Below are positions 26,680 through 34,773 of a DNA stretch of 64,000 nt, in pieces (the stretch's first letter is position 1; every line of letters begins with the position of its first letter). The DNA is from Mucilaginibacter_A sp050954285 (lineage in GTDB: Bacteria; Bacteroidota; Bacteroidia; Sphingobacteriales; Sphingobacteriaceae). Location of the stretch: positions 118,642 to 182,641 of the forward strand of contig JBPBPL010000012.1 of NCBI GenBank assembly GCA_050954285.1, written 5' to 3'. A program made the translations under genes and the position numbers. The notes beneath the pieces are model-generated. The model did not search any database and was not told the DNA's origin. It saw only the letters and a list, made by a program, of their open reading frames with translations.

Positions 26680-27051
26680 TTATTTAAGTTGATCCAGATA
26701 TTTTTTAATAAGCTCCAATTCTTCGGGAGAAGATTGATGATCGCTTAAAGCCTGCATTACTAATTGTGAAGCAGAACCGTTGAAAGCACTGTTAATCAGT
26801 TTACTGACTAAGTTTTTCTGTGTTTGCTTTTGGTTGAGCAAAGCTTTGTAAATATGCGTGCGGTTGCTGGCATCACGTTCTACCAAACCTTTTTCGTGCA
26901 TTAATTGCATCAATTTTAAGGTTGTAGTGTAACCAATTTCACTTTGTTTATTTTTTGTTAATTCCTCGTTTACTTCGCGGACTGTACAGGAATTTTTTTG
27001 CCACAAAATATGCAAAATTTCCAGTTCGCTTTCAGTTGGTTTAATGGTCAT
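26680..27051 (-). CDS. BlaI/MecI-family transcriptional repressor
   Basis: 123 residues. N-terminal winged helix (KPTESELEILHILWQKNSCTVREVNEEL, then IGYTTTLKLMQLMHEKGLV) and C-terminal dimerisation helices, the standard family layout. It should repress its own operon by binding palindromes; two identical dyads lie just upstream of the start. Cotranscribed with the M56 sensor. Confidence 0.94.
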   Translation of the reverse strand: MTIKPTESELEILHILWQKNSCTVREVNEELTKNKQSEIGYTTTLKLMQLMHEKGLVERDASNRTHIYKALLNQKQTQKNLVSKLINSAFNGSASQLVMQALSDHQSSPEELELIKKYLDQLK

Positions 27052-27058
27052 GGTTTAT

Positions 27059-27099
27059 TACGAATATTTTCGTATTACGAATGTACGAAGGGTTTCGTA
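27059..27099 (-). promoter_or_regulatory. Twin BlaI-type operators
   Basis: Two perfect dyads of the form TACGAA-N4-TTCGTA at 27059-27074 and 27084-27099, centres 25 bases apart, 8 bases upstream of the blaI start. An extra TACGAATG half-site lies between them. Position and symmetry fit autorepression by the BlaI dimer. Confidence 0.8.
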
Positions 27100-27154
27100 T
27101 AAAAAAATATTTTTTAAATAATTTTATAGGAGAGTGAAAAACGAATTTTTAGGC

Positions 27155-27169
27155 GATAAAAGAAGTATC
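27155..27169 (+). repeat. Dispersed motif, TC type, after a stop codon
   Basis: GATAAAAGAAGTATC, preceded by GAATTTTTAGGC. It lies 5 bases beyond the stop of the methyltransferase gene, on that gene's downstream side, T-rich in the gene sense. Confidence 0.78.
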
Positions 27170-27174
27170 TGCAA

Positions 27175-27867
27175 TTAAGCTAAGGTTAACTTTGCAAGGT
27201 ACAAATCCATATCATCCTCATAAATAAGTTCACAAATCCAGCCCAGGTTTGCAGTATGTTTTTTTAAAGTTTCCGGATCGATGTACAGCCAGTTAAACCA
27301 ATCACCCAACTGATTTTTATATTCATACTGATAGCTTATTTCACCGTAATAGTTGCTTTTGGGCAGCGGCAAATCTTCGTATAAATAACTAATATCCGAA
27401 GAATCAAACAGTAATTGTCCGCCGGGCAGCAGTAATTGTTTGGCGTGTTGTAAAAAGCAGTTCAGTCCGGTTAAGTTTTGAGTTAAACCGATGCCGTTCA
27501 TCAGCAACAGCAACGTATCAAATTTTTCGGTTTTGTATTGAAAAATATCCTGCTGCAATACTGTTTTTACACCTCTATTTTGCATTATCGTGGTTGCACC
27601 GGATGAAATTTTCAGCGCAGTAACTTCCAGTCCGCGTTGTTGCAAAACCAGCGCATGGCTGCCCACACCGGCGCCAATATCTAAAATTTTACCTCGGCAT
27701 AAACTTAAAGCTAGCCGTTCGGCTTCCGGCATTTCCGCTTCTCCCCGGAAAAAAACTTCTATCGGCATTTCTTCCGGCTCACCATAAGAGTTATTTAGCC
27801 ACAATTTTTCTGGTGGTTGATGATTGTAATAATCCTGCAAAGCCTGTCCGTAAATATCCATCGGCAC
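27175..27867 (-). CDS. Class I SAM-dependent methyltransferase
   Basis: About 230 residues. SAM-binding motif I is ILDIGAGVGSHALVL (about 57-71), followed by an acidic beta-2 region and LLLMNGIGLTQNL after beta-4. The substrate is not identifiable; the small size and absence of extra domains fit a small-molecule methyltransferase. ATG 27861 (MDIYGQALQDYYN) may be the true start instead of 27867. A motif copy (27558-27570) encodes KTVL. Confidence 0.85.
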   Translation of the reverse strand: MPMDIYGQALQDYYNHQPPEKLWLNNSYGEPEEMPIEVFFRGEAEMPEAERLALSLCRGKILDIGAGVGSHALVLQQRGLEVTALKISSGATTIMQNRGVKTVLQQDIFQYKTEKFDTLLLLMNGIGLTQNLTGLNCFLQHAKQLLLPGGQLLFDSSDISYLYEDLPLPKSNYYGEISYQYEYKNQLGDWFNWLYIDPETLKKHTANLGWICELIYEDDMDLYLAKLTLA

Positions 27868-28356
27868 AAAGTAAAATATAAAATTCGGATGCTGTTTTTA
27901 TCAGATATAAATTGAAATTACTGCAAATAAAATATCAACCTAAATCTACCCGACAAAAGAAGTATTCGGCGTTTGGAAAAGGTTGGAATAGCAGCCTGAT
28001 TGCTTAATAATTTGCAGCAATTCTTTAAAACATGCGAATTTACTTTTATGTAAAAACGGTTGGTGATGAATTGGCTTTTCGTGTTTTATTTGATTATCAC
28101 AGCAGTAAATCAACCTGAAATTTATCCTGATAAAAGAAGTATTGGTAACAGTAAGTTAATGTTGTAGTTACAGCCAAGGAGAGCATCAGGCCGGATGCAA
28201 CTATTTATTTTTACTTGAAGCAGCTAAAAGCTCGATACTTCTTTTATCAACCTTTTTTAATAAATAGAATTTTCCTAAATCATCTCAACAAAAAACGCCG
28301 GACAAGTTAATTATCCAGCGTTCTGATTGACCAGTTTTTAGCAGGTAAAAACAGTA
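27868..28356. other. 489-base gene-free region rich in dispersed motifs
   Basis: No convincing gene; a 28-codon frame from 28032 has no support. It holds five copies: 27889-27902 (GT, extended tail), 27952-27965 (TC, one mismatch), 28129-28142 (TC), 28235-28248 (TC) and 28345-28358 (GT, reaching the mlaD stop). This is the densest motif stretch in the window. Confidence 0.7.
28294..28322 (-). terminator. Terminator of the mla operon
   Basis: AACGCCGGA pairs with TCCAGCGTT (one mismatch) across an 11-base loop. On the minus strand it is followed by a T-rich run. It is about 35 bases after the mlaD stop. Confidence 0.65.
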
Positions 28357-29355
28357 TCAATTAGTTGTCTTCGGTGTTGTTGTGGCAGCAGTTTCTGCTT
28401 TTTCTTTCTTTTTAAAAAATCCACGAAGCAGGAAATTGTGTTGTACCGCTTCCAAATCATCGTTTAGTTTTACAGAACTCTCCTGCAAATTGCCCATCGT
28501 TGTTTTTACCTGTTCTGCTGTTTTGGCATCGTTTAATAACAAACCCATTGCATTGTCAGAACTATTTAATTTGTTGCTGGCTTTGCTCAAGTTATCTGTA
28601 ATAACGCTTGCTTTGGCAGCCGCTTGCTTCAACTGATCCGCAGTGGCAGACAGCTTATTGAACACGCTGGTATCAGTCAGCATTTTATCTGCCAAGCCGC
28701 CTTTTGTGTTCAGTTTTGATGAAAAAGCACTCAATTGGCCAGCCAAAGCGGCTGAAGTTTTAGTAGTTTTTTGCAAGTTCATCACGATAGCGCGAAAGCT
28801 GTTGGCTAAAGTAGAATCTGCCAGTAATGCGCCAGCCGTGCCTTTTCCTTTCACCATATCCGCACTTAATTGTTTAAAGTTTGAGGTGATACCAATCAGG
28901 TTCTCATTATTTTCCTGAAAAGTTTTCATGATGTCATCAGTAGAAAGATCTTTCTGCACCTGCAAAATATCCCCGTTTTCAATCTCGGCCGTTTTTGGGT
29001 TTCCACCGAAAATCACAATCAGTTTATTACCAATTAATCCATCAGAACTTAGTTTGGCACTGGCATCTTTACGAATATATTGCTGTGCCGATTCTTCAAT
29101 GTTCATGGAAACCTCTACCTGAGAATTACCGTAAAACTTAATTGTTTTGACCGTGCCAATCTTCACACCGGAAAACCAAACGTTATTACCAACTTTTAAG
29201 CCGCCAATATCGCTGAAAACAGCATTTACACGCATTGATTTTACAAAGGTTTTTTGCTGCCCACCCAGTACAAATATGCCTACAATAAATATAACCAGGC
29301 CGATGAATATAAATAGACCTACTATTACGTTTCGTTTAGTTTCTGTTGTCTGCAT
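28357..29355 (-). CDS. mlaD: MlaD family protein (MCE domain)
   Basis: 332 residues. An N-terminal membrane helix (about 10-31: VIVGLFIFIGLVIFIVGIFVLGG) is followed by one MCE domain (about 38-120: VFSDIGGLKVGNNVWFSGVKIGTV). A long helical, Ala/Lys/Ser-rich C-terminal region follows (about 150-310). MCE proteins form hexameric periplasmic lipid shuttles. It is the last gene of the mlaE-mlaF-mlaD operon, 3 bases after mlaF. The extended C-terminus is longer than in E. coli MlaD (183 residues). Confidence 0.92.
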   Translation of the reverse strand: MQTTETKRNVIVGLFIFIGLVIFIVGIFVLGGQQKTFVKSMRVNAVFSDIGGLKVGNNVWFSGVKIGTVKTIKFYGNSQVEVSMNIEESAQQYIRKDASAKLSSDGLIGNKLIVIFGGNPKTAEIENGDILQVQKDLSTDDIMKTFQENNENLIGITSNFKQLSADMVKGKGTAGALLADSTLANSFRAIVMNLQKTTKTSAALAGQLSAFSSKLNTKGGLADKMLTDTSVFNKLSATADQLKQAAAKASVITDNLSKASNKLNSSDNAMGLLLNDAKTAEQVKTTMGNLQESSVKLNDDLEAVQHNFLLRGFFKKKEKAETAATTTPKTTN

Positions 29356-29358
29356 GAT

Positions 29359-30135
29359 TTACTGTATAAAATTGTAATTATAAAATGTCTTTATGCGCTC
29401 GTCATCCGTGTTAAAAACCTCATCAAAAGTGCCCGTCCGCATAAATTTTCCGTCGAGCAGCATAGCTACGCGGTCGCCGGTAGCTTTGGCGCAAGTAAGA
29501 TCGTGGGTGATGATGATGGAAGATGTTTGATAGCGTTGTTGTACTTCGTTTATCAGGTGATTTATTTCAAGACAAGTGATCGGGTCCAAGCCGGCAGTTG
29601 GTTCATCATATAGCATAATGGCGGGTTTTAAAATTAACGTTCGGGCAATGCCAATCCTTTTTCGCTGTCCGCCGGAAAGTTCGGATGGCATTTGATTGAT
29701 GGTTTGTGATAAACCAACTGCATCCAACACAGATTCTACCTGCTCATCTACTTCTGCTTTGCTGAGGCTGCGCTGATTGCGGACCAATGGAAATTCGAGG
29801 TTTCCGCGTACCGTCATACTATCGTACAAAGCACTGCTTTGGAAGGAAAACCCAATTTTCAGGCGCAATTGTTCCAGTTCTTTCGGGTTTAAACTGTTTA
29901 CATCCTGGCCGAGCACAGTTACAGTACCAGAATCTGGCGTTAACAAACCCGAAATTATTTTAATCAAAACTGATTTTCCTGTTCCGGACCGGCCTAAAAC
30001 TACTACGTTTTCACCCTGATAAACATCAAGGTTGATACCGCGAAGTACAGCGTAATCTCCAAAAGATTTTTCCAGATTTTTAATGTCGATTACAGCTTTG
30101 CTTTTATCAATAAACGAAACTTTTTCTTTTTCCAT
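29359..30135 (-). CDS. mlaF: MlaF-type ABC transporter ATPase
   Basis: About 258 residues from ATG 30135 (MEKEKVSFIDKSK). This start begins 11 bases after the mlaE stop; a longer frame from 30177 would overlap mlaE. Walker A GRSGTGKS, signature LSGGQRKR, Walker B IMLYDEPTAGLDP and the H-loop THD are all present. It energises lipid transport between the inner and outer membranes together with the MlaE permease and MlaD. Confidence 0.94.
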   Translation of the reverse strand: MEKEKVSFIDKSKAVIDIKNLEKSFGDYAVLRGINLDVYQGENVVVLGRSGTGKSVLIKIISGLLTPDSGTVTVLGQDVNSLNPKELEQLRLKIGFSFQSSALYDSMTVRGNLEFPLVRNQRSLSKAEVDEQVESVLDAVGLSQTINQMPSELSGGQRKRIGIARTLILKPAIMLYDEPTAGLDPITCLEINHLINEVQQRYQTSSIIITHDLTCAKATGDRVAMLLDGKFMRTGTFDEVFNTDDERIKTFYNYNFIQ

Positions 30136-30145
30136 CAGCTGCTTG

Positions 30146-30961
30146 TTAAACCCGGAAAAAGCCGGAAATCTGTACAATAATTACTTCTTCCACAAAAACT
30201 AAAAACATGCCCATCACAACGGCAGAATTAGCTGCTTTACCTACGCCTTCCGTTCCTTTGGATGAATTGTAACCTTGATAACAGCCTACCGCACCAATAG
30301 TAAAACCATAAACAAGCGATTTAACCAGTGTTGTATTCACATCCAAAAAAGAAAGCGGCTCGAAAGCACTCTGGAAAAATGCACTAAAACTTGTTCCTTC
30401 ATTTTGCCATACATTTAAGTAAGCGCCCAGCATGGAAACCAGCGCCGTGTACATTACCAAAACCGGAATGCAAACAGTAGTAGCCAGAATGCGCATACAA
30501 ACTAAGTACTTAAAAGGCTTAGTAGCAGATACTTCCATTGCATCAATTTGCTCGGTTACATTCATGGAAGCCAACTCGGCACCAATACTGGAACCTACTT
30601 TTCCGGCTGCGATTAGTGCAGTTACCAATGGTGCCAGTGCACGAAAAATTGCAATGGAAACTAAAGATGGAATCCAGGAGGTAGCACCAAATTCGGCCAG
30701 CGAAGGGCGTGATTGCTTGGTAAATACAATTCCGGTAATAAAACCGGTTAGCGTGATTAAAGGAAAGGAACGGTAACCAACCTCATAACACTGCCGGATA
30801 AATTCTTTAAACTCGTAAGGCGGCAAAAATGCTTCCTTAAAAAAACGGAGAATAAAGAGATAAACCAGATAAATATCTTCAAAAAAACCTTTAAAACTAT
30901 CGGCAAACTTGGGCTTGGCTGTTTCTTCTGTTACTGCGGTGGTATGATCAGGCTTCATCAA
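30146..30961 (-). CDS. mlaE: MlaE-type ABC transporter permease
   Basis: 271 residues with about five to six membrane segments. Family signatures include TGFITGIVFTKQSRPSL (about 69-85), the coupling segment AAGKVGSSIGAELASMNVTEQIDAMEV (about 117-143), and GYNSSKGTEGVGKAAN near the C-terminus. First gene of the mla operon for outer-membrane phospholipid homeostasis. Confidence 0.94.
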   Translation of the reverse strand: MMKPDHTTAVTEETAKPKFADSFKGFFEDIYLVYLFILRFFKEAFLPPYEFKEFIRQCYEVGYRSFPLITLTGFITGIVFTKQSRPSLAEFGATSWIPSLVSIAIFRALAPLVTALIAAGKVGSSIGAELASMNVTEQIDAMEVSATKPFKYLVCMRILATTVCIPVLVMYTALVSMLGAYLNVWQNEGTSFSAFFQSAFEPLSFLDVNTTLVKSLVYGFTIGAVGCYQGYNSSKGTEGVGKAANSAVVMGMFLVFVEEVIIVQISGFFRV

Positions 30962-31287
30962 ATGGTTTCAAAGGATTTTTGTAGTTTTTGTTTGCTGAAA
31001 AAAATTTCAGCTTGGTAAAACCTAAACGCAGTCTGTATCATAAGGTTTATACGCTTGGCAAATATATAAAGATTGAAAATGTTAATCGTTTGATTAAATA
31101 ATTATACGCTGTAATGATAATTGCCAGAGCAGTATGAGGAAGCTTCTTTTATCCCCTAAAAATCTTTAAAAATATAAAAATCTTATTACTGTTGACCAGA
31201 AGTTCAATTTTTGGTTTGAAAATTGTACATTTAAAATAATCAGCATAAGCTGCTGGTTACTTTTACTTAATACTTAAAAATCTAAAC
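30962..31287. other. 326-base spacer between divergent mlaE and ytxH-like genes
   Basis: No gene seen. AT-rich, with one motif copy at 31140-31153 (AAGCTTCTTTTATC followed by CCCTAAAAATC, extended form). Must contain promoters for both directions; none matches TAnnTTTG well enough to call. Confidence 0.5.
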
Positions 31288-31623
31288 ATGAAAAGTGAAT
31301 CAAAATTAATTGCCGGTATCTTAATTGGTGTAGCAGCAGGCGTTTTAGCCGGAATTTTATTGGCACCACAAAGTGGCGAAGACAGTCAGGAAGAATTTGC
31401 TGATGCAGCTTCTGACTTTGGCGGAAAAGTGAAAGACAAGTTTTCTGATCTAATAGATGAAGCCGGTGATTTGAAAGAGTCTATCGGTGATAAAATTTCT
31501 TCTAAACTGGATGATATTTTGAGTTTTGTTTCTTCTAAATCAGATGATGCCGAAGATTGGGCAGAAGACAAAGCAGGCGAAGCGAAAAACACCGCTGCTG
31601 ATTACAAAAAGAAATATTCTTAA
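31288..31623 (+). CDS. YtxH-domain protein
   Basis: 111 residues. An N-terminal hydrophobic segment with small residues (LIAGILIGVAAGVLAGILLAP) typical of YtxH is followed by an acidic, helical, Ser/Ala/Asp/Lys-rich tail resembling stress-associated LEA-like or apolipoprotein-like repeats. The family is linked to general stress in other bacteria; role here is unknown. Single gene with its own terminator. Confidence 0.85.
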   Translation: MKSESKLIAGILIGVAAGVLAGILLAPQSGEDSQEEFADAASDFGGKVKDKFSDLIDEAGDLKESIGDKISSKLDDILSFVSSKSDDAEDWAEDKAGEAKNTAADYKKKYS

Positions 31624-31633
31624 TTTTAACCAG

Positions 31634-31678
31634 TATAAAAAAAGCATCCTGCAAAATTTGCAGGATGCTTTTTTTATA
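31634..31678. terminator. Bidirectional terminator built from degenerate motif pair
   Basis: Arms 31634-31655 and 31657-31678 pair perfectly (TATAAAAAAAGCATCCTGCAAA and complement). The A7-GCATC block is the dispersed motif with the two variable bases both lost to the homopolymer, so this hairpin may derive from a motif pair. It lies between ytxH-like and cysM genes. Confidence 0.9.
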
Positions 31679-31695
31679 ACCTAAATTTTAGGTCG

Positions 31696-31708
31696 GTAAA
31701 AGAAGCAT
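31696..31708 (+). repeat. Dispersed motif, TC type, next to the cysM stop
   Basis: GTAAAAGAAGCAT preceded by AAATTTTAGGTCG, an extended copy ending 2 bases before the cysM stop codon. Confidence 0.78.
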
Positions 31709-31709
31709 A

Positions 31710-32582
31710 TCATCCAAACAGATCACTGCTCAGATAACGGTCGCCACGATCGCAGGCAATAAAAACGATCAGGCCAGATTCCAGCTCCTGTGCTATTTTC
31801 AGCGAAGCAAACAACGCGCCACCGCTACTCATGCCAGCAAAAACGCCTTCTGTACGTGCTAATTTCCGGGTCATATCCGTGGCTTCGGCTTGAGAAACAT
31901 CCACAATGCGGTCAACTCTTTTGGCATCAAATATTTCTGGCAGATAAGCAGCCGGCCAGCGGCGGATTCCAGGAATCGAGGATTCTTCTGTCGGCTGGCA
32001 ACCCACAATCTGAATGGCAGGATTTTGTTCTTTCAAAAACATGGAATTGCCCATGATAGAACCGGTTGTACCCATGGCGCTCACAAAATGTGTGATCTGG
32101 CCGTTGGTATCGCGCCAAATTTCCGGCCCGGTAGTTTTATAATGCGCCAGGTAATTATCTTTATTGGCAAACTGATTCATCAAAAAATAATCGCCTTTTT
32201 CGGCTTTTTCCACGGCATAATCGCGACAGGCTTCAATACCTTCCAGCAAAGTAACTTTCGCCCCGAAAGCTTCCATCGTCAAAACCCGTTCTTTGGTAGA
32301 GTTGGACGGCATCACCAGTTCAATCTCCAGATCAAACAATCGCGCAATCATGGCCAGCGCAATACCCGTATTGCCGCTGGTTGCTTCAATTAATTTGCTG
32401 CCGGTTTTAATGTCGCCACGTTCCAGCGCGCTTCGCACCATGTTTAACGCGGCACGGTCTTTTACACTTCCGCCCGGATTATTACCTTCCAGCTTGGCAT
32501 AAATTTTAACGTTTGGGTTTGGGTTGAGCCGCGTGATTTCTACCAGCGGCGTGTTCCCGATCAAATCTATAATTCCTGACAT
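31710..32582 (-). CDS. cysM: Cysteine synthase (O-acetylserine sulfhydrylase), CysM-like
   Basis: About 290 residues from ATG 32582 (MSGIIDLIGNTPLVEI). The start is set by the family N-terminus; the frame extends 11 codons upstream into the cysE end. The PLP lysine is in GGSVKDRAALNM (about 38), the substrate loop is EATSGNTGIALAM, and the phosphate-binding loop is MGTTGS. Forms cysteine from O-acetylserine and sulfide. Downstream of cysE in a two-gene operon, with a motif copy as the junction. Confidence 0.93.
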   Translation of the reverse strand: MSGIIDLIGNTPLVEITRLNPNPNVKIYAKLEGNNPGGSVKDRAALNMVRSALERGDIKTGSKLIEATSGNTGIALAMIARLFDLEIELVMPSNSTKERVLTMEAFGAKVTLLEGIEACRDYAVEKAEKGDYFLMNQFANKDNYLAHYKTTGPEIWRDTNGQITHFVSAMGTTGSIMGNSMFLKEQNPAIQIVGCQPTEESSIPGIRRWPAAYLPEIFDAKRVDRIVDVSQAEATDMTRKLARTEGVFAGMSSGGALFASLKIAQELESGLIVFIACDRGDRYLSSDLFG

Positions 32583-32583
32583 G

Positions 32584-32597
32584 ATGCTTCTTTTAGC
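32584..32597 (-). repeat. Dispersed motif, TC type, cysE-cysM junction
   Basis: On the minus strand the cysE stop TAG is followed at once by CTAAAAGAAGCATC and the cysM ATG. The motif makes up the whole spacer of the operon. Confidence 0.8.
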
Positions 32598-33408
32598 TAC
32601 TAATTTTTCCTTCAATCACTTCAATATTCGGTTTGTGATAAACTACAGAACCCGGCGGCACACTTTTAGTCAGCCACACATTGCCGCCAATAATGCTGTT
32701 GCGGCCAATTACGGTACTGCCGCCCAAAATTGTTGCACCGGAGTAAATGATCACGCCGTCTTCTACCGTTGGATGACGCTTGATGTCAGCCATACTTTTA
32801 TCCACACTCATCGCGCCCAAAGTTACGCCCTGATACAGTTTAACATGGTTTCCGATGGTGCTGGTTTCGCCAATTACCGTTCCCGTTCCATGATCAATAG
32901 CCAGATATTCGCCAATATTTGCGGCCGGATGAATATCGATCCCAGTTTTAGAATGCGCATATTCGGTTAAAATCCGTGGTAAAAGCGGCACGTTGATTTT
33001 GAATAAAGCATGGGCGATCCGGTAAAAAGAAATCGCATAAAAACCGGGATAAGTGCGGATAACTTCAAACTCGGTTTTGGCTGCCGGATCACCGTTGAAA
33101 ATCGCTTTTACATCTGTATTTAATATCCGGTAAAGTTCGGGAACATTCTCAAAAAAAACTTCTGCCAGCTGGAAATTATCGCAATGCTGGCAGGCTCCGG
33201 TGGCTTCCATAATTGTAAAAAGCTCTTTTTTTAAGGAAGCAAATACTTCGTTTAGCTCTTGTAAATTGGTAAAAGGCAGTTTCGCTTTCTCCGGATAAAG
33301 CAATCCAATCAGCTTCAAAGCCCACAAAGCAATTTCCTCATTGGAGGGAACGGCTTCCATTTGCTGCTTTTTGCTTAATAAATGCTGATAAAATTCCTGC
33401 TCCGTCAT
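32593..33408 (-). CDS. cysE: Serine O-acetyltransferase
   Basis: 271 residues. A helical N-terminal region (about 1-150) is followed by the left-handed beta-helix with hexapeptide repeats: GIDIHPAANIGEYLAIDHGTG (about 157-177), then VIGETSTIGNHVKLYQGVTLGA. The His of DHGTG is the catalytic candidate. It makes O-acetylserine for the adjacent cysteine synthase. The C-terminus ends GKISS rather than the Ile that docks into cysteine synthase in classical CysE, so complex formation is uncertain. Confidence 0.93.
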   Translation of the reverse strand: MTEQEFYQHLLSKKQQMEAVPSNEEIALWALKLIGLLYPEKAKLPFTNLQELNEVFASLKKELFTIMEATGACQHCDNFQLAEVFFENVPELYRILNTDVKAIFNGDPAAKTEFEVIRTYPGFYAISFYRIAHALFKINVPLLPRILTEYAHSKTGIDIHPAANIGEYLAIDHGTGTVIGETSTIGNHVKLYQGVTLGAMSVDKSMADIKRHPTVEDGVIIYSGATILGGSTVIGRNSIIGGNVWLTKSVPPGSVVYHKPNIEVIEGKISS

Positions 33409-33581
33409 TTTGCTGCAGCTTTTTTGGCTGTAAAAATTTAAACATGCAATTGTAGGAATTTGAATTTGATCTGATTGTAAAAGAAAAGTCGTTATTTAAA
33501 TTGATTCATGCCGAGAAATATCTTTTCAAAATCCGATTATAATTCCTCAATTATTTTCATATTTGAGCATCAGCCTGAATT

Positions 33582-33896
33582 ATGAAAAACGAATTATTTG
33601 AAGCCTTATCGGCTTTGCACGCCAAAGTTGCAGATCTTAAAGTATATGATTACGAAAATGCTACATTACTGCGCCGCTACTCGCAGGAGTTTGAAGCACT
33701 CGGCACACGTTTGCTCACTTTTGCGCCCGAAAAATTTAAAGATGTCGTAACTAATTATCAAAAATCCTTACCCGAAGGCTTTCACTCAGAACTGGATGTG
33801 CACGATGATACCGACAATGGCAATGGTTTTTACGAAAGTGTTGCCAATTTAAACAATCACATTAATGATTCAGTTGAAATCATCAACGGGATCTAA
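33582..33896 (+). CDS. Small protein of unknown function
   Basis: 104 residues, no signal peptide or membrane segment. Predicted mostly helical with a charged middle (KVADLKVYDYENATLLRRYSQEF) and an acidic DVHDDTDNGNGFYES loop. The composition and codon use match the neighbourhood, and the ATG has a normal spacer, so I think it is real. I recognise no family. It is convergent with kdsB, only 5 bases from its stop. Confidence 0.65.
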   Translation: MKNELFEALSALHAKVADLKVYDYENATLLRRYSQEFEALGTRLLTFAPEKFKDVVTNYQKSLPEGFHSELDVHDDTDNGNGFYESVANLNNHINDSVEIINGI

Positions 33897-33901
33897 ATTG
33901 T

Positions 33902-34642
33902 TTAGATAGCATATCTTTTCAAAATATTCTCTAAATCTGCCGGTGTATCGACAGCCAGTGTTTCCAGATCGGTTTCTGCAACCTTGATGCGGAAGCCGTT
34001 TTCAATCCAGCGCAATTGCTCCAGACTTTCGGCTTTCTCCAAAGAGGAAACCGGCAATTTGGTGATCGCTTGCAACACATCTTTTCGGTAACCGTAAATC
34101 CCAATGTGCTTGTAAAAAGTATGATGCTGCAACCAGTTTTGCAGCTGCTGACCGCGGATGTAAGGAATAACCGAACGCGAAAAATAAACCGCTTCCGAAC
34201 GGTTATTTAAAACCACTTTCGGCGTGTTGGAGTTGTGCAGTTCCTCATCCAGCAAAATCATTTTGACCAGCGTAGCTAGCTCCGTTTTTTCATCGGTAAA
34301 ACAAGCAGCGAGTTTAGTAATCTGGTTGGGATCGATGAAAGGCTCGTCGCCCTGAATATTAATCACTACATCAAATTCCGGCAAAGCAGCCGAGATTTCG
34401 GCGCAGCGGTCGGTTCCGCTTTGGTGCTGGGTTGAAGTTATTTCTGCTAATCCGCCAAAACCTCGTACGTGATCCAAAATCAATTGATCATCCGTTGCCA
34501 CGATCACTTTTTCCAGCAACTCACATTTCGAAGCCTGCTCATACACTCTGCGGATCATGCTTTTGCCGGCAATATCAGCCAGCGGTTTGCCGGGAAATCG
34601 GGTGGAAGCGTGGCGCGCCGGAATGATGCCGAGGATTTTCAT
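33902..34642 (-). CDS. kdsB: 3-deoxy-manno-octulosonate cytidylyltransferase
   Basis: 246 residues. IIPARHASTRFPGKPLADIAGK (first 30 residues) is the CMP-Kdo synthetase nucleotide-binding signature. QGDEPFIDP (about 98-106) is the metal/nucleotide loop and LEQLRWIENGFRI (about 209-221) is conserved. Activates Kdo with CTP for lipopolysaccharide inner core. Follows the deoxynucleoside kinase gene in the same direction, but a motif pair separates them. Confidence 0.95.
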   Translation of the reverse strand: MKILGIIPARHASTRFPGKPLADIAGKSMIRRVYEQASKCELLEKVIVATDDQLILDHVRGFGGLAEITSTQHQSGTDRCAEISAALPEFDVVINIQGDEPFIDPNQITKLAACFTDEKTELATLVKMILLDEELHNSNTPKVVLNNRSEAVYFSRSVIPYIRGQQLQNWLQHHTFYKHIGIYGYRKDVLQAITKLPVSSLEKAESLEQLRWIENGFRIKVAETDLETLAVDTPADLENILKRYAI

Positions 34643-34670
34643 GAGTTTAATTTGAGATGTCAGTTTTAAT

Positions 34671-34744
34671 ATGCTGTTTATCTGATGCTTCTTTTATTGG
34701 CAAATTTTCCGACTAGTTCAAAATAATACCGATAAAAGAAGTAT
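34671..34744. repeat. Motif cluster between kdsB and kinase genes
   Basis: A shortened GT-type copy ATGCTGTTTATC (34671-34682), an exact TC copy ATGCTTCTTTTAT (34685-34697) followed by TGGCAAATTTT, and an inverted TC copy GATAAAAGAAGTAT (34731-34744). The two TC copies can pair. Confidence 0.78.
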
Positions 34745-34773
34745 TGTTAAACTTGCTGTTCAGTGCCACTAAT

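Noticed and set aside
28032..28118. 28-codon frame in the motif-rich gap
   Set aside because: Too short, no ribosome site or similarity; its end runs into motif DNA.
31890..32393. 167-codon plus-strand frame antisense to cysM
   Set aside because: Composition typical of antisense frames (His/Arg/Phe rich); cysM is certain.
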